Source of the DNA: Levilactobacillus huananensis
Lineage (GTDB): Bacteria; Bacillota; Bacilli; Lactobacillales; Lactobacillaceae
Assembly (NCBI RefSeq): GCF_003946145.1
Contig: NZ_RHOC01000005.1
Location: 1-64,000, forward strand
Length of the DNA: 64,000 nt
Reading direction: 5' to 3'
Position numbers and translations under genes: made by a program. Shown here piece by piece: positions 49,608-61,603 of the stretch. The notes under the pieces are model-generated. The model was not told the DNA's origin, searched no databases, and saw nothing but the letters and a program-made list of their open reading frames with translations. The number at the start of each line of letters is the position of its first letter. Position 1 is the stretch's first letter.

Positions 49608-50624
49608 TTAATCTTCCGTTGATGTCGTTGATCCATCGGGCAAGCTTTCCACTTGTTTGACGAATTTTTCTTCGGCCTCAAGGACCTCCGGTGATTCATT
49701 GGTAACCGCCGCATCTGGAATGTCGTCGAGGTTGGCGTACATTTCGATATGTTGGGCCAAATTGGTGAATTTCATTGGCGCATCGCCACCATATTCACCA
49801 TCCAGGTTAATCATCATGCGGTCTTCTACTGGCCGCGCGATAACCTTACTGGTTTTCTTGTAAATAATGTGCGGATCGTTGATGTGCTTCCCGCCGTTTA
49901 AGACGAGACCCATCAACCGCAGAATTTCCGGCATGCTGGCCGTCTTCACGATAATCATCGTGAATTTGCCATCATCCAAGGCAGCATCGGGCACAATCTG
50001 CTCGAAACCGCCAATAGAGTTCGTCAGTGCCAAGAGAAACATCGACGCCTTCCCTCGGAAATGGCCATCGTCATAGGTCAAGTCCATATCAATTGGCTTG
50101 ATCCGTGGCAACAACTCGGCTCCCTTCAACAAGTAAGCCAAGTAGCCGAAAATCGACTTTAAGTTGGAAGGCACATCGTAGGTTAGCTCGGTCAGTAGGC
50201 CCCCACCTGCAATGTTAATAAAGTAGGTTTCGCCCGCCTGCCCAATGTCCATCTTGATGGTTTGATTCTTCAGAACCACCTTGGCTGCCGCTAACGGATC
50301 CTCACGTGGAATGTGTAAAGCCCGCGCATAGTCATTGGTCGTTCCAGCCGGAATGATCGCCATCTTCGGACGATGGGGTAACCCAGCAATCCCGTTCACA
50401 ACCTGGTTGATGGTCCCATCCCCACCGGCAGCCACAATGAGTTCAAACCCAGCCTTAGCGGCGCGTGTTGCCTCATTTTGTGCTGAATCCGGGGCGGCAG
50501 TTGTTGCATATGCACTGGTTTCATAACCGGCCTGTTCAAACACCGCCAGAATATCAATCAGATCTTTTTTTAATGCCTCACGTCCTGAGGTTGGATTGTA
50601 GATCACCCTTGCCCGTTTACGCAT
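49608..50624 (-). CDS. dagK: Diacylglycerol kinase
   Basis: Soluble DgkB-type lipid kinase that returns diacylglycerol, a by-product of LTA synthesis, to phosphatidic acid. 338 aa; RVIYNPTSGRE, the GGDGTINQVVNG nucleotide motif, IPAGTTNDYARALHIP and the C-terminal NLDGEYGGDAP. It carries an acidic tail of about 35 residues. It follows gatB by 18 nt. It links functionally to the ltaS/laf genes at the left of the window. Confidence 0.93.
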   Translation of the reverse strand: MRKRARVIYNPTSGREALKKDLIDILAVFEQAGYETSAYATTAAPDSAQNEATRAAKAGFELIVAAGGDGTINQVVNGIAGLPHRPKMAIIPAGTTNDYARALHIPREDPLAAAKVVLKNQTIKMDIGQAGETYFINIAGGGLLTELTYDVPSNLKSIFGYLAYLLKGAELLPRIKPIDMDLTYDDGHFRGKASMFLLALTNSIGGFEQIVPDAALDDGKFTMIIVKTASMPEILRLMGLVLNGGKHINDPHIIYKKTSKVIARPVEDRMMINLDGEYGGDAPMKFTNLAQHIEMYANLDDIPDAAVTNESPEVLEAEEKFVKQVESLPDGSTTSTED

Positions 50625-50642
50625 GCTGTGCCTCCATTGTTC

Positions 50643-52064
50643 TTATTGCTTTAAGGCTGCCATCAGTAACTGATTGACAACCTGCGGGTTAGCTTGTCCG
50701 TGGGTTTGCTTCATAATTTGACCGACCAAGTACCCAACGGCACGTTTCTTCCCGTTGTTAAAGTCTTCAATCGATTGCGGGTTGGCATCTAAGACGTCAT
50801 CGATAATCGGTTGAAGCTTAGCTGGATCGGATAATTGAACCAGACCATGTGCTTCGACGAAAGCCTTAGGTTCTTCGCCAGCCGTGATGGCCTTGAAGAC
50901 CTTCTTAGCCATCTTGCTGGAAATGGTCCCATCGGAAATCAGGTTGATCATGCCAGCCAAGTTAGCTGGTGTCAGCTTCGTCGCCTGTAAATCAACGTGA
51001 TTGTCGTTCAGGTAGGCATTAACGTCACCTTGTAGGTAGTTAGCAGCCATCTTAGGATCGGCCTTCAAAGCCACCGTAGCATCGAAGAAGTCGGACATTT
51101 CCTTGGTTTGCGTGATAACCATGGCGTCATAATCCGTCAAGCCAAGCTCGTTAACATAACGTTCCCGCCGCTTAGCTGGCATTTCTGGCATGGCATCCCC
51201 AAGTTCCTTAATCCACTCGTCACTGATGTTCAGTGCCGGCAGATCAGGTTCTGGGAAGTACCGGTAGTCGTCGGCACCGGCCTTGACCCGCATCAGGATC
51301 GTTTCACCGGTCTTTTCGTCGAACCGCCGCGTTTCTTGTTGCACAGCACCGCCTGCCATTAAGACCTGTTGTTGCCGTTTTTCTTCGTACTCAAGTCCCC
51401 GTTGCACGTAGTTAAAGGAGTTCAAGTTCTTCAATTCAGTCTTGGTCCCAAACTTTTCTTGGCCTACGGGACGAACGGAAATGTTAACGTCGACCCGCAT
51501 GGATCCTTCTTCCATCTTCACATCGGAAATCCCGGTAAATTGGATCCGTTGCCGTAAGGCTTCCAGGTAGGCATATGCTTCAGCTGGTGAAGCAATGTCC
51601 GGCTTAGAAACAATTTCAATCAATGGGGTCCCTTGCCGGTTCAAATCGACGTAAGAGTAATCGCGCTCATGGGTGTTTTTTCCGGCATCTTCTTCAATAT
51701 GCATCTCAGAGATTCCGATCTTCTTCTTCACACCGTCTACGTCAACTTCAACCCAGCCATCGTGACCGATAGGCTTGTCGGATTGCGTGATTTGGTAAGC
51801 CTTCGGGTTATCCGGATAAAAGTAGTTCTTCCGGTCGAAATGCGTGTGCTGCTCAACAGTGGCGTGCAACGCTAAAGCGGCAATGATCCCATCGGCGACA
51901 ACCCCCTTGTTGGTCGTTGGCAATACCCCAGGGTATCCCCAATCAATTACGTTGGTATTGGCGTTCGCTTCGGCCCCGTAGGCAACGGGTGATGGGCTAA
52001 AGATCTTTGAATGGGTCTTTAACTCGATGTGGACTTCAAGTCCAATAGTTGTTTCAAAGTTCAT
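50643..52064 (-). CDS. gatB: Asp-tRNA(Asn)/Glu-tRNA(Gln) amidotransferase subunit B
   Basis: tRNA-binding kinase subunit of the GatCAB amidotransferase. 473 aa. [64 protein letters not shown], and the C-terminal YqeY-like helical domain ending [17 protein letters not shown]. The ATG overlaps the gatA stop by one base (TAATG). Confidence 0.97.
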   Translation of the reverse strand: MNFETTIGLEVHIELKTHSKIFSPSPVAYGAEANANTNVIDWGYPGVLPTTNKGVVADGIIAALALHATVEQHTHFDRKNYFYPDNPKAYQITQSDKPIGHDGWVEVDVDGVKKKIGISEMHIEEDAGKNTHERDYSYVDLNRQGTPLIEIVSKPDIASPAEAYAYLEALRQRIQFTGISDVKMEEGSMRVDVNISVRPVGQEKFGTKTELKNLNSFNYVQRGLEYEEKRQQQVLMAGGAVQQETRRFDEKTGETILMRVKAGADDYRYFPEPDLPALNISDEWIKELGDAMPEMPAKRRERYVNELGLTDYDAMVITQTKEMSDFFDATVALKADPKMAANYLQGDVNAYLNDNHVDLQATKLTPANLAGMINLISDGTISSKMAKKVFKAITAGEEPKAFVEAHGLVQLSDPAKLQPIIDDVLDANPQSIEDFNNGKKRAVGYLVGQIMKQTHGQANPQVVNQLLMAALKQ

Positions 52065-53533
52065 TAGTTTTGACCTCCTAACGTTGGGAGTTGGGTGTGG
52101 AAGTCCGTGTTCTGTTCGAACGCGTACCCGGCCCGGTAAAGCATGCTTTCATCAAATGGACGACCAATCAATTGCATCCCAACAGGTAACCCTTTACTGA
52201 AACCAGCTGGTAGGGAAAGCCCTGGCAGTCCAGCCAGGTTAACAGGAATCGTCAAAACATCATTCATGTACATCGTGATTGGATCCTTGATTTCGTCACC
52301 CAAACCAAAGGCTGGTGTTGGGGCAACGGGCCCCATGATGAAGTCATGATCCTTCAAGATAGTCTTGAAGTCATTCATAATCACCGTACGTACTTTGGCG
52401 GCCTTTAAGAAGTAAGCGTCATAGAACCCAGCGGACAGTGAGAACGTCCCAAGCATGATCCGCCGCTTAACTTCATCACCGAACCCTTCGGAACGAGACT
52501 TCACGTAAACATCTTCCAAGTTCTGAACATCCTTGGCCCGATACCCGTAACGAATTCCATCGAACCGTTGCAGGTTAGAAGAAGCTTCGGAAGACGCAAT
52601 GATGTAGTAGGCAGCAACCCCATATTTATTGTGTGGTAAGGAAACTTCGTCAACTGTTGCCCCTAACTTACGGTAGGTATCAGCAGCGGCCAAAATAGCG
52701 GTCTTAACGTCATCGCTGACCCCTTCAGCCAAGTACTCCTTAGGCAACCCAATGCGCAATCCCTTAACACTCGTAGCGTCGTTCAAGCCAGCAGCAAAGT
52801 CAGGAACGGCCTGCGTCGAACTGGTTAAATCATGTTCGTCATGGCCGGCAATGGCACTCAATACCGTGGCATTGTCCTTAACACCGTGGGTCAAAGGTCC
52901 GATCTGGTCCAAACTTGACCCAAAGGCAATCAGGCCCCAGCGGGACACCCGACCATACGTGGGCTTGATACCCACGATTCCGTTAAATGAAGCCGGTTGC
53001 CGGATCGAACCACCGGTATCTGAGCCCAGTGCAACTGGCACTTGGCCAGAAGCAACTGCGGCTGCAGAACCACCTGATGACCCACCGGGAACTTTGGTTT
53101 GGTCCCAAGCATTCTTCGTTGGTTTGAAGGCAGAGTTTTCGGTCGATCCACCCATGGCAAATTCATCCAGGTTAGTCTTCCCCACCGTAATCATTTGAGC
53201 GGCAGCTAATTTTTCAGTAACCGTAGCATCGTAGACGGGCTTGAAGTCGCCTAACATCTTGGACGCAGCAGTTGTCGTCAGGCCCTTGGTGACGATATTA
53301 TCCTTTAAGGCGACGGGAATCCCGGCCAATGGCTGGTCATCACTGATACCGGCCTCATCAATCTTAGCGGCTTGGGCCAAAGCGGCGTCTTCATTGAGGT
53401 TTAAGAAGGCGTCAATCTTGGTATCCGTATCCTTGATGTTGTCGAGCGTCGCTTGAGTTAACTCCTTAGCACTGACCTTCTTGGCAACGAGGTCGGCGTG
53501 GAGGCTAGCGAGATCTTGATTAAAGTAGTTCAT
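52064..53533 (-). CDS. gatA: Asp-tRNA(Asn)/Glu-tRNA(Gln) amidotransferase subunit A
   Basis: Amidase subunit releasing ammonia from glutamine. 489 aa with the Ser-cisSer-Lys triad region: [12 protein letters not shown] (Lys near residue 78), [15 protein letters not shown] and [14 protein letters not shown]. The ATG directly follows the gatC stop. Confidence 0.97.
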   Translation of the reverse strand: MNYFNQDLASLHADLVAKKVSAKELTQATLDNIKDTDTKIDAFLNLNEDAALAQAAKIDEAGISDDQPLAGIPVALKDNIVTKGLTTTAASKMLGDFKPVYDATVTEKLAAAQMITVGKTNLDEFAMGGSTENSAFKPTKNAWDQTKVPGGSSGGSAAAVASGQVPVALGSDTGGSIRQPASFNGIVGIKPTYGRVSRWGLIAFGSSLDQIGPLTHGVKDNATVLSAIAGHDEHDLTSSTQAVPDFAAGLNDATSVKGLRIGLPKEYLAEGVSDDVKTAILAAADTYRKLGATVDEVSLPHNKYGVAAYYIIASSEASSNLQRFDGIRYGYRAKDVQNLEDVYVKSRSEGFGDEVKRRIMLGTFSLSAGFYDAYFLKAAKVRTVIMNDFKTILKDHDFIMGPVAPTPAFGLGDEIKDPITMYMNDVLTIPVNLAGLPGLSLPAGFSKGLPVGMQLIGRPFDESMLYRAGYAFEQNTDFHTQLPTLGGQN

Positions 53534-53845
53534 CTATTCATTATCCTCGCTTTCATCGATGATGGCTGGTACCTTGATGAAGCCGCGGGCAGCGTCCGGC
53601 GCGTTCTTTAACAGCGCCTCACTTTGTCCCCAGTTGTCGGCGACATCTTCGCGCATCACATTTAATTGGTCAGAAACACTACTGGTTGCTTCGACACCGG
53701 TCGTATCGACTTCACTCAGCGTCTCAAACAGGCCAATAATGTCATCAAGTTGGGGCGTAAACGCGTCCAACTGGGCATCCGTAAATTCAAGTTTTGCCAA
53801 TCCGGCAACGTGTTGAACTTGTTCTCGAGTAATTCGATTAGCCAT
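53534..53845 (-). CDS. gatC: Asp-tRNA(Asn)/Glu-tRNA(Gln) amidotransferase subunit C
   Basis: 103-aa linker subunit that wraps around GatA and GatB. VQHVAGLAKLEFTDAQLDAFTPQLDDII is typical. The ATG at 53845 follows AGAGGG by 7 nt; a TTG codon just before it is not needed. Acidic C-terminus. Confidence 0.95.
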   Translation of the reverse strand: MANRITREQVQHVAGLAKLEFTDAQLDAFTPQLDDIIGLFETLSEVDTTGVEATSSVSDQLNVMREDVADNWGQSEALLKNAPDAARGFIKVPAIIDESEDNE

Positions 53846-53956
53846 CAATTATCCCTCTTTCTAATTTATCCGCATTCACCATTTATCTTCTAAAATCCCA
53901 AGATAAACATACATTGCCATTTTACCATATATCCACGTCAGACAAAGGATAATGAC

Positions 53957-53992
53957 AAAAAATCGGCGACCGTTCAACTGACGGCCACCGAC
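53957..53992 (-). terminator. Terminator between camS and gatC
   Basis: Minus-strand TCGGTGGCCGT/ACGGTCGCCGA stem (one mismatch) around a 7-nt loop, followed by six T residues, directly after the camS stop. gatCAB should therefore have a promoter of its own in 53846-53956. Confidence 0.8.
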
Positions 53993-54003
53993 TCGCAATC
54001 TGT

Positions 54004-55149
54004 TTAATAACTATTAAAGACGTGACTCGTGAATTTCTTTTCACCACTAGCCCGTGACAAGTAACTCTGAATGCCATCAGTTGAAGAAACCTTGACGTCG
54101 ATCGGTACCCCAGTTGGTAGATATTTCTGTGCTGCCGTCTGGAGATACTGCGTGAAACTGATGATTTCCGTCTGACTGTAGAACTGGGTATTGATGTTCA
54201 CGTGCATGCCCTGCAGTGTATTACCGTCATATTGAGCCTGAGCGGTCACCCCACTTAAGTTCGGGAAGAAGTTCTCGACTTGCGTTTTAAAGTTGGTGAA
54301 GGAGCTGGCATCATTACTGTTAGGGGCACTCTCCCCACTCTCAACTGGGAAGACCACATTCTTCTGGCCCAACGCTGTCCAACTGTTGACCGTCGTTGCG
54401 CCGGCCTTGTTCTGCGAGTAAGCCATGAAGGTTCCACCGACCAAGCTGTCGTTTGAAGCCTGACGATAGATTGCAATCACAATCGGCACGTTCTTCAAAG
54501 CCGACTTCTGACGCATCCGCTTCAAAACAGTATTGGCTGTCTTCTTGGCGTAAGCCAGACCCGCGGCCTTGCTGATCTTGGTCTCGAAGGTTGCCCCATA
54601 CTGTTGCTTCTTGTAGTAATCCACAGAGTTCACAGCAATCCCCACGGTGACACCACCAAGTGAGAGCTTGTTATTCTTCTGTATCATATAATCCTGTTCT
54701 TCTAGAGCTTGAATATAAACCGGATTCCGCTTATTGGGCGACGTTGAGCCATTGCTTTGCGGGTTCAAGCCGGTGTCGTTTGACTTTGACTTGCGGTCTA
54801 ACCAATTTTGCACCGTGGATGAACTCAGGTATTGGCCTTCCTGGAAGACATACTTCTTGGTTGAGAAGACTTTCTTTGAGACGCTCAACATACCCGTTTC
54901 AAAACTCTTCAGATTGTAGGTATTACCAGAGTCCTGAGTGTTCGTGACTCCCCGTGACTTACTGGTCTGGTAGTGGCCACTCTTAATAACCCCTTCGTAG
55001 TCACCATCCGTTGACTGTCCAGTCAGTTGTGTACTCCCCGTTTTACTAGAACCTGAACCGGAAGACATATTGGAACTACTTAAATTACCACACGCGGCCA
55101 AAAATAACGGTACTGTGGCTAACGCAATCAAGATTCGTAACCGTTTCAC
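54004..55149 (-). CDS. camS: CamS-family lipoprotein (sex pheromone cAM373 precursor type)
   Basis: About 381 aa, an extracellular lipoprotein with lipobox LAAC (LRILIALATVPLFLAACG). The mature domain has SVDYYKKQQYGATFETKI and VPIVIAIYRQASNDSLVGG, as in CamS. The enterococcal pheromone is cleaved from the signal peptide; whether any peptide is made here is unknown. GTG at 55149 is chosen because AGGAGG lies 9 nt upstream; an ATG nine codons earlier overlaps the ligA stop and lies before the ribosome site. Confidence 0.87.
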   Translation of the reverse strand: MKRLRILIALATVPLFLAACGNLSSSNMSSGSGSSKTGSTQLTGQSTDGDYEGVIKSGHYQTSKSRGVTNTQDSGNTYNLKSFETGMLSVSKKVFSTKKYVFQEGQYLSSSTVQNWLDRKSKSNDTGLNPQSNGSTSPNKRNPVYIQALEEQDYMIQKNNKLSLGGVTVGIAVNSVDYYKKQQYGATFETKISKAAGLAYAKKTANTVLKRMRQKSALKNVPIVIAIYRQASNDSLVGGTFMAYSQNKAGATTVNSWTALGQKNVVFPVESGESAPNSNDASSFTNFKTQVENFFPNLSGVTAQAQYDGNTLQGMHVNINTQFYSQTEIISFTQYLQTAAQKYLPTGVPIDVKVSSTDGIQSYLSRASGEKKFTSHVFNSY

Positions 55150-55172
55150 GACTTGTTTCCTCCTAAAGGTCT

Positions 55173-57221
<2,049 letters not shown>

Positions 57222-57229
57222 TTAACTTC

Positions 57230-59485
57230 TTAATCTTCCACACGTTTGATCGGGGCAAACGCTGCTAAAAGTCGCTTGACACCCTGTTCTGGAAAGGCAA
57301 TATCCAGTTCGGCATCTTCGCCAGTGCCATTAACCTTAACCACTGTTCCGATACCCCACTTTTTGTGGCTGGCCTTGTCACCTACGCCCCAAGAAACTTT
57401 ACCAGCGCCAGTTCCACCAGATTCACTGACCCGACCCGTTTTACCATGATAAGGTGTCGCAACGGCACTGGCCGTCCGGCGTTCGAATGGTAAATCACGG
57501 CGACTTGGTGTCAGGCCGGACTTCGTTTCACTGTAATCCAGATGAAGGAGTTCTGGCGCAATTTCCGTGATAAAGCGTGACTGTGGATTGGTTTGCCGCC
57601 GACCGTAAAGCATTCTAGAGTAAGCATTGGTCAGATACAGCTTTGTCTGGGCCCGCGTGATTCCCACGTAAGCCAACCGGCGTTCTTCCTCGAGCTCATC
57701 GTCTTCGAGCATTGCTCTGGACAATGGGAAGATCCCCTCTTCCAGACCCATGAGGAAGATGACTGGGAATTCCAATCCCTTAGCCGCATGCAACGTCATC
57801 AACGTTACCTCAGCGGGTTCTTCATCCACGTCGTCTTGGGCGGAAACCAAGGCCAGGTCTGCTAGAAATTCGACCAGTCGGTCTTCATCTTCGTCGTGAT
57901 CGGCATTGTCCCAATCCGTATCGAACTTCTGAGTCACAGACAGGAATTCCTCGATATTTTCAATCCGGGTTTCGGCTTCCAGAGACTTAGAGGCCTTCAA
58001 AGCCTTCATATAGCCCGTTTCATCTAAAATCTGGTTCGTAATCTCAGAAACACCACTGGTTACAGCGGCTTCTTGGATGGCCTTGATAGTCAAGCCAAAC
58101 TTCTCCATCGCATTACGAATCCGGGTCCCCAGATTATTGGCCAGACTGATATTCTGGGTAGCTTCGAGCTCTGTCCAATCATTGAATTCGGCAAACTCCC
58201 GGAGTTTGTTCAAGCTCGTGGCCCCAATGCCACGTTTAGGTTCGTTAATAATCCGTTCAAGACTCATGGAGTCTGCGGGATTAGCCACCAACGTCAAGTA
58301 AGCCAGAACGTCTCTAATTTCCTTACGGTCGTAGAACTTGTGGCCACCGACCATGGTGTAAGGAATGTTGGCCTTGACCAGTGTTTCTTCAATTACTCGA
58401 GACTGGGCATTGGTCCGGTATAAGATGGCAAAGTCTCCGTAATTGTGGTGGTTCTGCGTCCGTTCCTCTTGAATCTTGGCCACAACGTAATGGGCTTCGT
58501 CATTTTCATTTTGTCCCCGGTAATAGGAGATCTTATCCCCTTCGGGATTCTCAGTCCACAGATCCTTTTTCTTCCGGTTAACGTTCTTCTGAATCACGTC
58601 GTTAGCCGCCTGTAAGATAGTCTTGGTTGACCGATAGTTCTGTTCCAACAGCGTCACGTGGGCACTGGGATAGTCATGTTCAAAATTCAGGATATTTTCC
58701 ATGTTGGCCCCTCGCCAACCGTAGATACTTTGGTCCCCATCCCCAACAACGCAGAGATTGCCGTGTTTCTTAGCCAGCATATTCACCAACGTATACTGCG
58801 CATCGTTGGTATCTTGATATTCATCGACGTGAATGTATTGGAATTTTTCTTGGTAGTAGCCCAACACATCATCATTTTCCTTAAATAGCTTGATAGTCAG
58901 CATGATCAAATCATCGAAATCCATGGCCTGGTTCGCCTTCAATTCACGCTGGTAGTTTTCATAAACGTTTGAAACTGTCTCCTCAAAAGGATTACCGGCG
59001 GCTTCACGCATCATGGCCGGCGTTTGTAAGGCATTTTTGGCGTTCGAAATCGCCCCCAAAACGGAACGGGGATCGAACTTTTTCACATCCAAATTCAAAT
59101 CTTGCAAAACCCGCTTAACCAGGGTCCGTTGTTCACCAGGATCGGCGATCGTAAAGGCCCGGTTGTATCCTAATTTGTCAGCATCGCGGCGCAAAATGCG
59201 AACACACAACGCATGGAACGTCGATACCCACACATCGCGGCCGTCTGGTCCCAAAAGCTTGGCTACTCGTTCCCGCATTTCCTTAGCGGCTTTATTCGTA
59301 AAGGTAATCGCCAGAATCCGCCAAGGCATCACATTATTGTGCTCAATGAGATACGCAACTCGGTGCGTCAATACTCGGGTCTTGCCACTACCGGCACCCG
59401 CCAATACCAGCAGAGGGCCCTCCGTCTGGAGAACAGCCTCCGTCTGCTTATCATTCATGCCAGTTAACAATTCTTCTCCTGCCAC
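57230..59485 (-). CDS. pcrA: ATP-dependent DNA helicase PcrA
   Basis: UvrD-like SF1A helicase essential in Gram-positives. About 751 aa. LLVLAGAGSGKTRVLTHR (Walker A), VDEYQDTN (Walker B), GDGDQSIYGWRGA, QNYRST, VTLMTLHAAKGLEFPVIF and YVGITRAQ are all present; the C-terminal Tudor-like tail (DKASHKKWGIGTVVKV) is typical of PcrA. Start: GTG at 59485 gives the family N-terminus MAGEELLTGMNDKQ and lies 12 nt after AGAGAGG; the GTG at 59494 is too close to that site. Confidence 0.95.
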   Translation of the reverse strand: MAGEELLTGMNDKQTEAVLQTEGPLLVLAGAGSGKTRVLTHRVAYLIEHNNVMPWRILAITFTNKAAKEMRERVAKLLGPDGRDVWVSTFHALCVRILRRDADKLGYNRAFTIADPGEQRTLVKRVLQDLNLDVKKFDPRSVLGAISNAKNALQTPAMMREAAGNPFEETVSNVYENYQRELKANQAMDFDDLIMLTIKLFKENDDVLGYYQEKFQYIHVDEYQDTNDAQYTLVNMLAKKHGNLCVVGDGDQSIYGWRGANMENILNFEHDYPSAHVTLLEQNYRSTKTILQAANDVIQKNVNRKKKDLWTENPEGDKISYYRGQNENDEAHYVVAKIQEERTQNHHNYGDFAILYRTNAQSRVIEETLVKANIPYTMVGGHKFYDRKEIRDVLAYLTLVANPADSMSLERIINEPKRGIGATSLNKLREFAEFNDWTELEATQNISLANNLGTRIRNAMEKFGLTIKAIQEAAVTSGVSEITNQILDETGYMKALKASKSLEAETRIENIEEFLSVTQKFDTDWDNADHDEDEDRLVEFLADLALVSAQDDVDEEPAEVTLMTLHAAKGLEFPVIFLMGLEEGIFPLSRAMLEDDELEEERRLAYVGITRAQTKLYLTNAYSRMLYGRRQTNPQSRFITEIAPELLHLDYSETKSGLTPSRRDLPFERRTASAVATPYHGKTGRVSESGGTGAGKVSWGVGDKASHKKWGIGTVVKVNGTGEDAELDIAFPEQGVKRLLAAFAPIKRVED

Positions 59486-59587
59486 CGTGAACACAATCCT
59501 CTCTGTAATTAGTCTTGACTATTATAGCAAAAAAACATACGTTCTGCGAGGTGAACTCCTTCTGTTAAGCGGCCTAATTTTGCCCAT

Positions 59588-59617
59588 GAAAAAGGGTCGA
59601 GACCGCTGCCTCGACCC
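59588..59617 (-). terminator. Terminator of the PurK-like gene
   Basis: Perfect 8-bp stem GGGTCGAG/CTCGACCC with an 8-nt loop, followed by five T residues on the minus strand. Confidence 0.8.
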
Positions 59618-59660
59618 CCTCTTCTTCGGGTCATTTGGCAACCCTTAAAGAAGTTCTAAA

Positions 59661-60800
59661 TTAAGATTCTGCCGGCGTATTCCAGATCCCGGTATCATCC
59701 AATTGATCTAATATCGTTTTAACCGATTCACCCTGGACCGAGATGTGACCCATGGCCTCATCCGACGCCTGTTTCTTCAAGTGATAGAAGGTGAAGTGCC
59801 AGTTAGACTTCAACTGCCACTGCGTCCGGATCGCCGAGAGCTGGTCGGTGGTAAAGGCTGCTGTCACTGCTGGTGTCAGGATTTGTGGCGTTGCCAACGG
59901 CAGGCCAGCGATTGCTCGCAAATGTTGTTCAAATTCATTCACTGTGGCAGATGCCTCAAAGATGTACCCCGTCTCGCTTGGCGCTGGCACAATCTTTTTC
60001 ACATAAATGGCCCCGCTACTCGTCAAATAAAAGGAAACTTCAAAGACACCTACATAACTGACATGTTGGGCTACTTCATTTGCAATCCGGTGAATCTCAC
60101 CGGCTACTGCATCGTCAACCTGAGCAGGGGCCCAAGTCTTCACAGGCTGCTCGGTCACAGACGCGATTTCCGTAATCGGAAAGGCTTGTTGATTACCGTC
60201 TTGATCGCGTGCAACCACGATCGAATACTCCCGGTCGTAAGCGATTTGAGACTCCAGAATGTAGGTCCCCCAATCCAGAAGACCCGCTGCCTTAGCAATA
60301 TCAGTCTGTGTCTTAATCACAAGTTCTCTGCCATGCGACCATTCCTTTTGAATGGGCTTCAACACGCAGGGATAGCCAATAGAATTGACGGACTGATAAA
60401 CGTCATCTAGATTGATGATCGTGGCATATGGTGCAATGTTCACGTTGAGTTGTTCGAAAAAGGCCCGTTCAAGCAACCGGTCTTGCATCATTTCTAGCAT
60501 ATCCGTCCCCTGCGGAATCCGCGTAAACTGGGACAAAAACTTCACAACTTCAGTGCTGACCTGCTCGGAATCATAAACGATGGCCGCACAACTCTCGGCA
60601 AAGTGCTGGAGCTTGTCATGATCCTTGCGCGTCCCAACTGCCTTGAAATCGGCCAATTGGAGAGCTTCGCTAGTTTCATCGGGACCATAAGCCCCCACGC
60701 GTAACCCCATCTTTCGAGCCGTGGTCACCAACATTGCTGCGTTGGCGCTATTCCCAATCACACCAATTGTATCTCCCGGATATAAGACCGTGTTCGCCAA
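59661..60800 (-). CDS. PurK-like ATP-grasp protein, divergent active site
   Basis: A 379-aa ATP-grasp protein with the PurK domain order: pre-ATP-grasp (TIGVIGNSANAAMLVTTARKMGL), ATP-grasp (GYPCVLKPIQKEWSHGRE, YILESQIAYDREYSIVVARDQDG, YVGVFEVSFYLT) and the C-terminal domain (NEFEQHLRAIAGLPL). PurK makes N5-carboxyaminoimidazole ribonucleotide. The usual NEIAPRPHNSGHYT substrate motif is replaced here by VKKIVPAPSETGYIF, so the substrate may differ. No purE or other pur gene is adjacent; xpt lies upstream. TTG start with AGGGAG 4 nt upstream. Confidence 0.75.
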   Translation of the reverse strand: MANTVLYPGDTIGVIGNSANAAMLVTTARKMGLRVGAYGPDETSEALQLADFKAVGTRKDHDKLQHFAESCAAIVYDSEQVSTEVVKFLSQFTRIPQGTDMLEMMQDRLLERAFFEQLNVNIAPYATIINLDDVYQSVNSIGYPCVLKPIQKEWSHGRELVIKTQTDIAKAAGLLDWGTYILESQIAYDREYSIVVARDQDGNQQAFPITEIASVTEQPVKTWAPAQVDDAVAGEIHRIANEVAQHVSYVGVFEVSFYLTSSGAIYVKKIVPAPSETGYIFEASATVNEFEQHLRAIAGLPLATPQILTPAVTAAFTTDQLSAIRTQWQLKSNWHFTFYHLKKQASDEAMGHISVQGESVKTILDQLDDTGIWNTPAES

Positions 60801-60937
60801 TTTGCTCCCTACTTTCTGACTTAATAATATCTAAACAATGATCACTGTCACTAAAACACGAGGTCCCTGCGGATGCCGCGTTCAGTCCTTCACTATAAGT
60901 TTAAAGTTTGCCTAACAATTACACAAGTATCCACCCA

Positions 60938-61513
60938 CTAATCCTGGGCGAACTGAACCTCATTATGGTCGAATGAAGCAATGCTAGCCAAGGCTTCTAA
61001 TTGAATACCAGCATCGACGACTAACTGGTGACCCTTTTGGAAACGCTTTTCGATCACAACACCAACCCCGGCAACCGAAATTTGAGCTGTCTCGGCAATA
61101 TCTAAGAGTCCCTGAACGGCCTGCCCATTGGCTAAAAAGTCATCAATAATGAGTACCCGATCCTTGGAATTCAAGAACCGACGGTCGATTGAGATATCGT
61201 TGTTTACCCGCTTGGTGTAAGAGTAAACCTTAGCCGTATAAAGGTGATCCGTCAGTGTCAGACTCTTGTGCTTCCGGGCAAAGATAACGGGCACATTCAG
61301 GTGTAGTCCCGTCATGACAGCTGGCGCAATACCAGACGATTCAACCGTCAAGATCTTCGTAATCCCAGCACCAGCGAACCGACGTGCAAACTCCGCTCCC
61401 AGTTCATTCATGAGCTGGGGATCAATTTGATGATTTAAGAAATTATCCACCTTAAGGACGTCACCTGGCAACACCGTGCCGTCACGTTGAATTCGATCTT
61501 CTAAAATTTTCAT
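60938..61513 (-). CDS. xpt: Xanthine phosphoribosyltransferase
   Basis: Salvages xanthine to XMP. 191 aa, the standard length. [43 protein letters not shown], and the PRPP loop [35 protein letters not shown] precedes the ATG. No pbuX follows; no purine riboswitch is visible in the roughly 90-nt gap after menA. A likely promoter (TTGTTT-18-TAGAAT) lies at about 61549-61578. Confidence 0.95.
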   Translation of the reverse strand: MKILEDRIQRDGTVLPGDVLKVDNFLNHQIDPQLMNELGAEFARRFAGAGITKILTVESSGIAPAVMTGLHLNVPVIFARKHKSLTLTDHLYTAKVYSYTKRVNNDISIDRRFLNSKDRVLIIDDFLANGQAVQGLLDIAETAQISVAGVGVVIEKRFQKGHQLVVDAGIQLEALASIASFDHNEVQFAQD

Positions 61514-61603
61514 GTATTTGCGGCCTCCATCACTTTGTTTTGTTTATATTCTACCCGATTGAACCTTAAAAAAACAACGGTCGACCGCCACATTTTACCA
61601 GGC

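Noticed and set aside
59013-59648. 211-codon plus-strand frame antisense to pcrA
   Set aside because: It lies inside the clear PcrA coding sequence and runs into the PurK terminator; composition is that of an antisense shadow.
59745-60410. 221-codon plus-strand frame antisense to the PurK-like gene
   Set aside because: No ribosome site or family similarity; the minus-strand frame has full ATP-grasp motifs.
61514-61603. Possible purine riboswitch before xpt
   Set aside because: The gap after menA is only 90 nt, too short for aptamer plus terminator, and the conserved purine-aptamer core and loop sequences are not visible.
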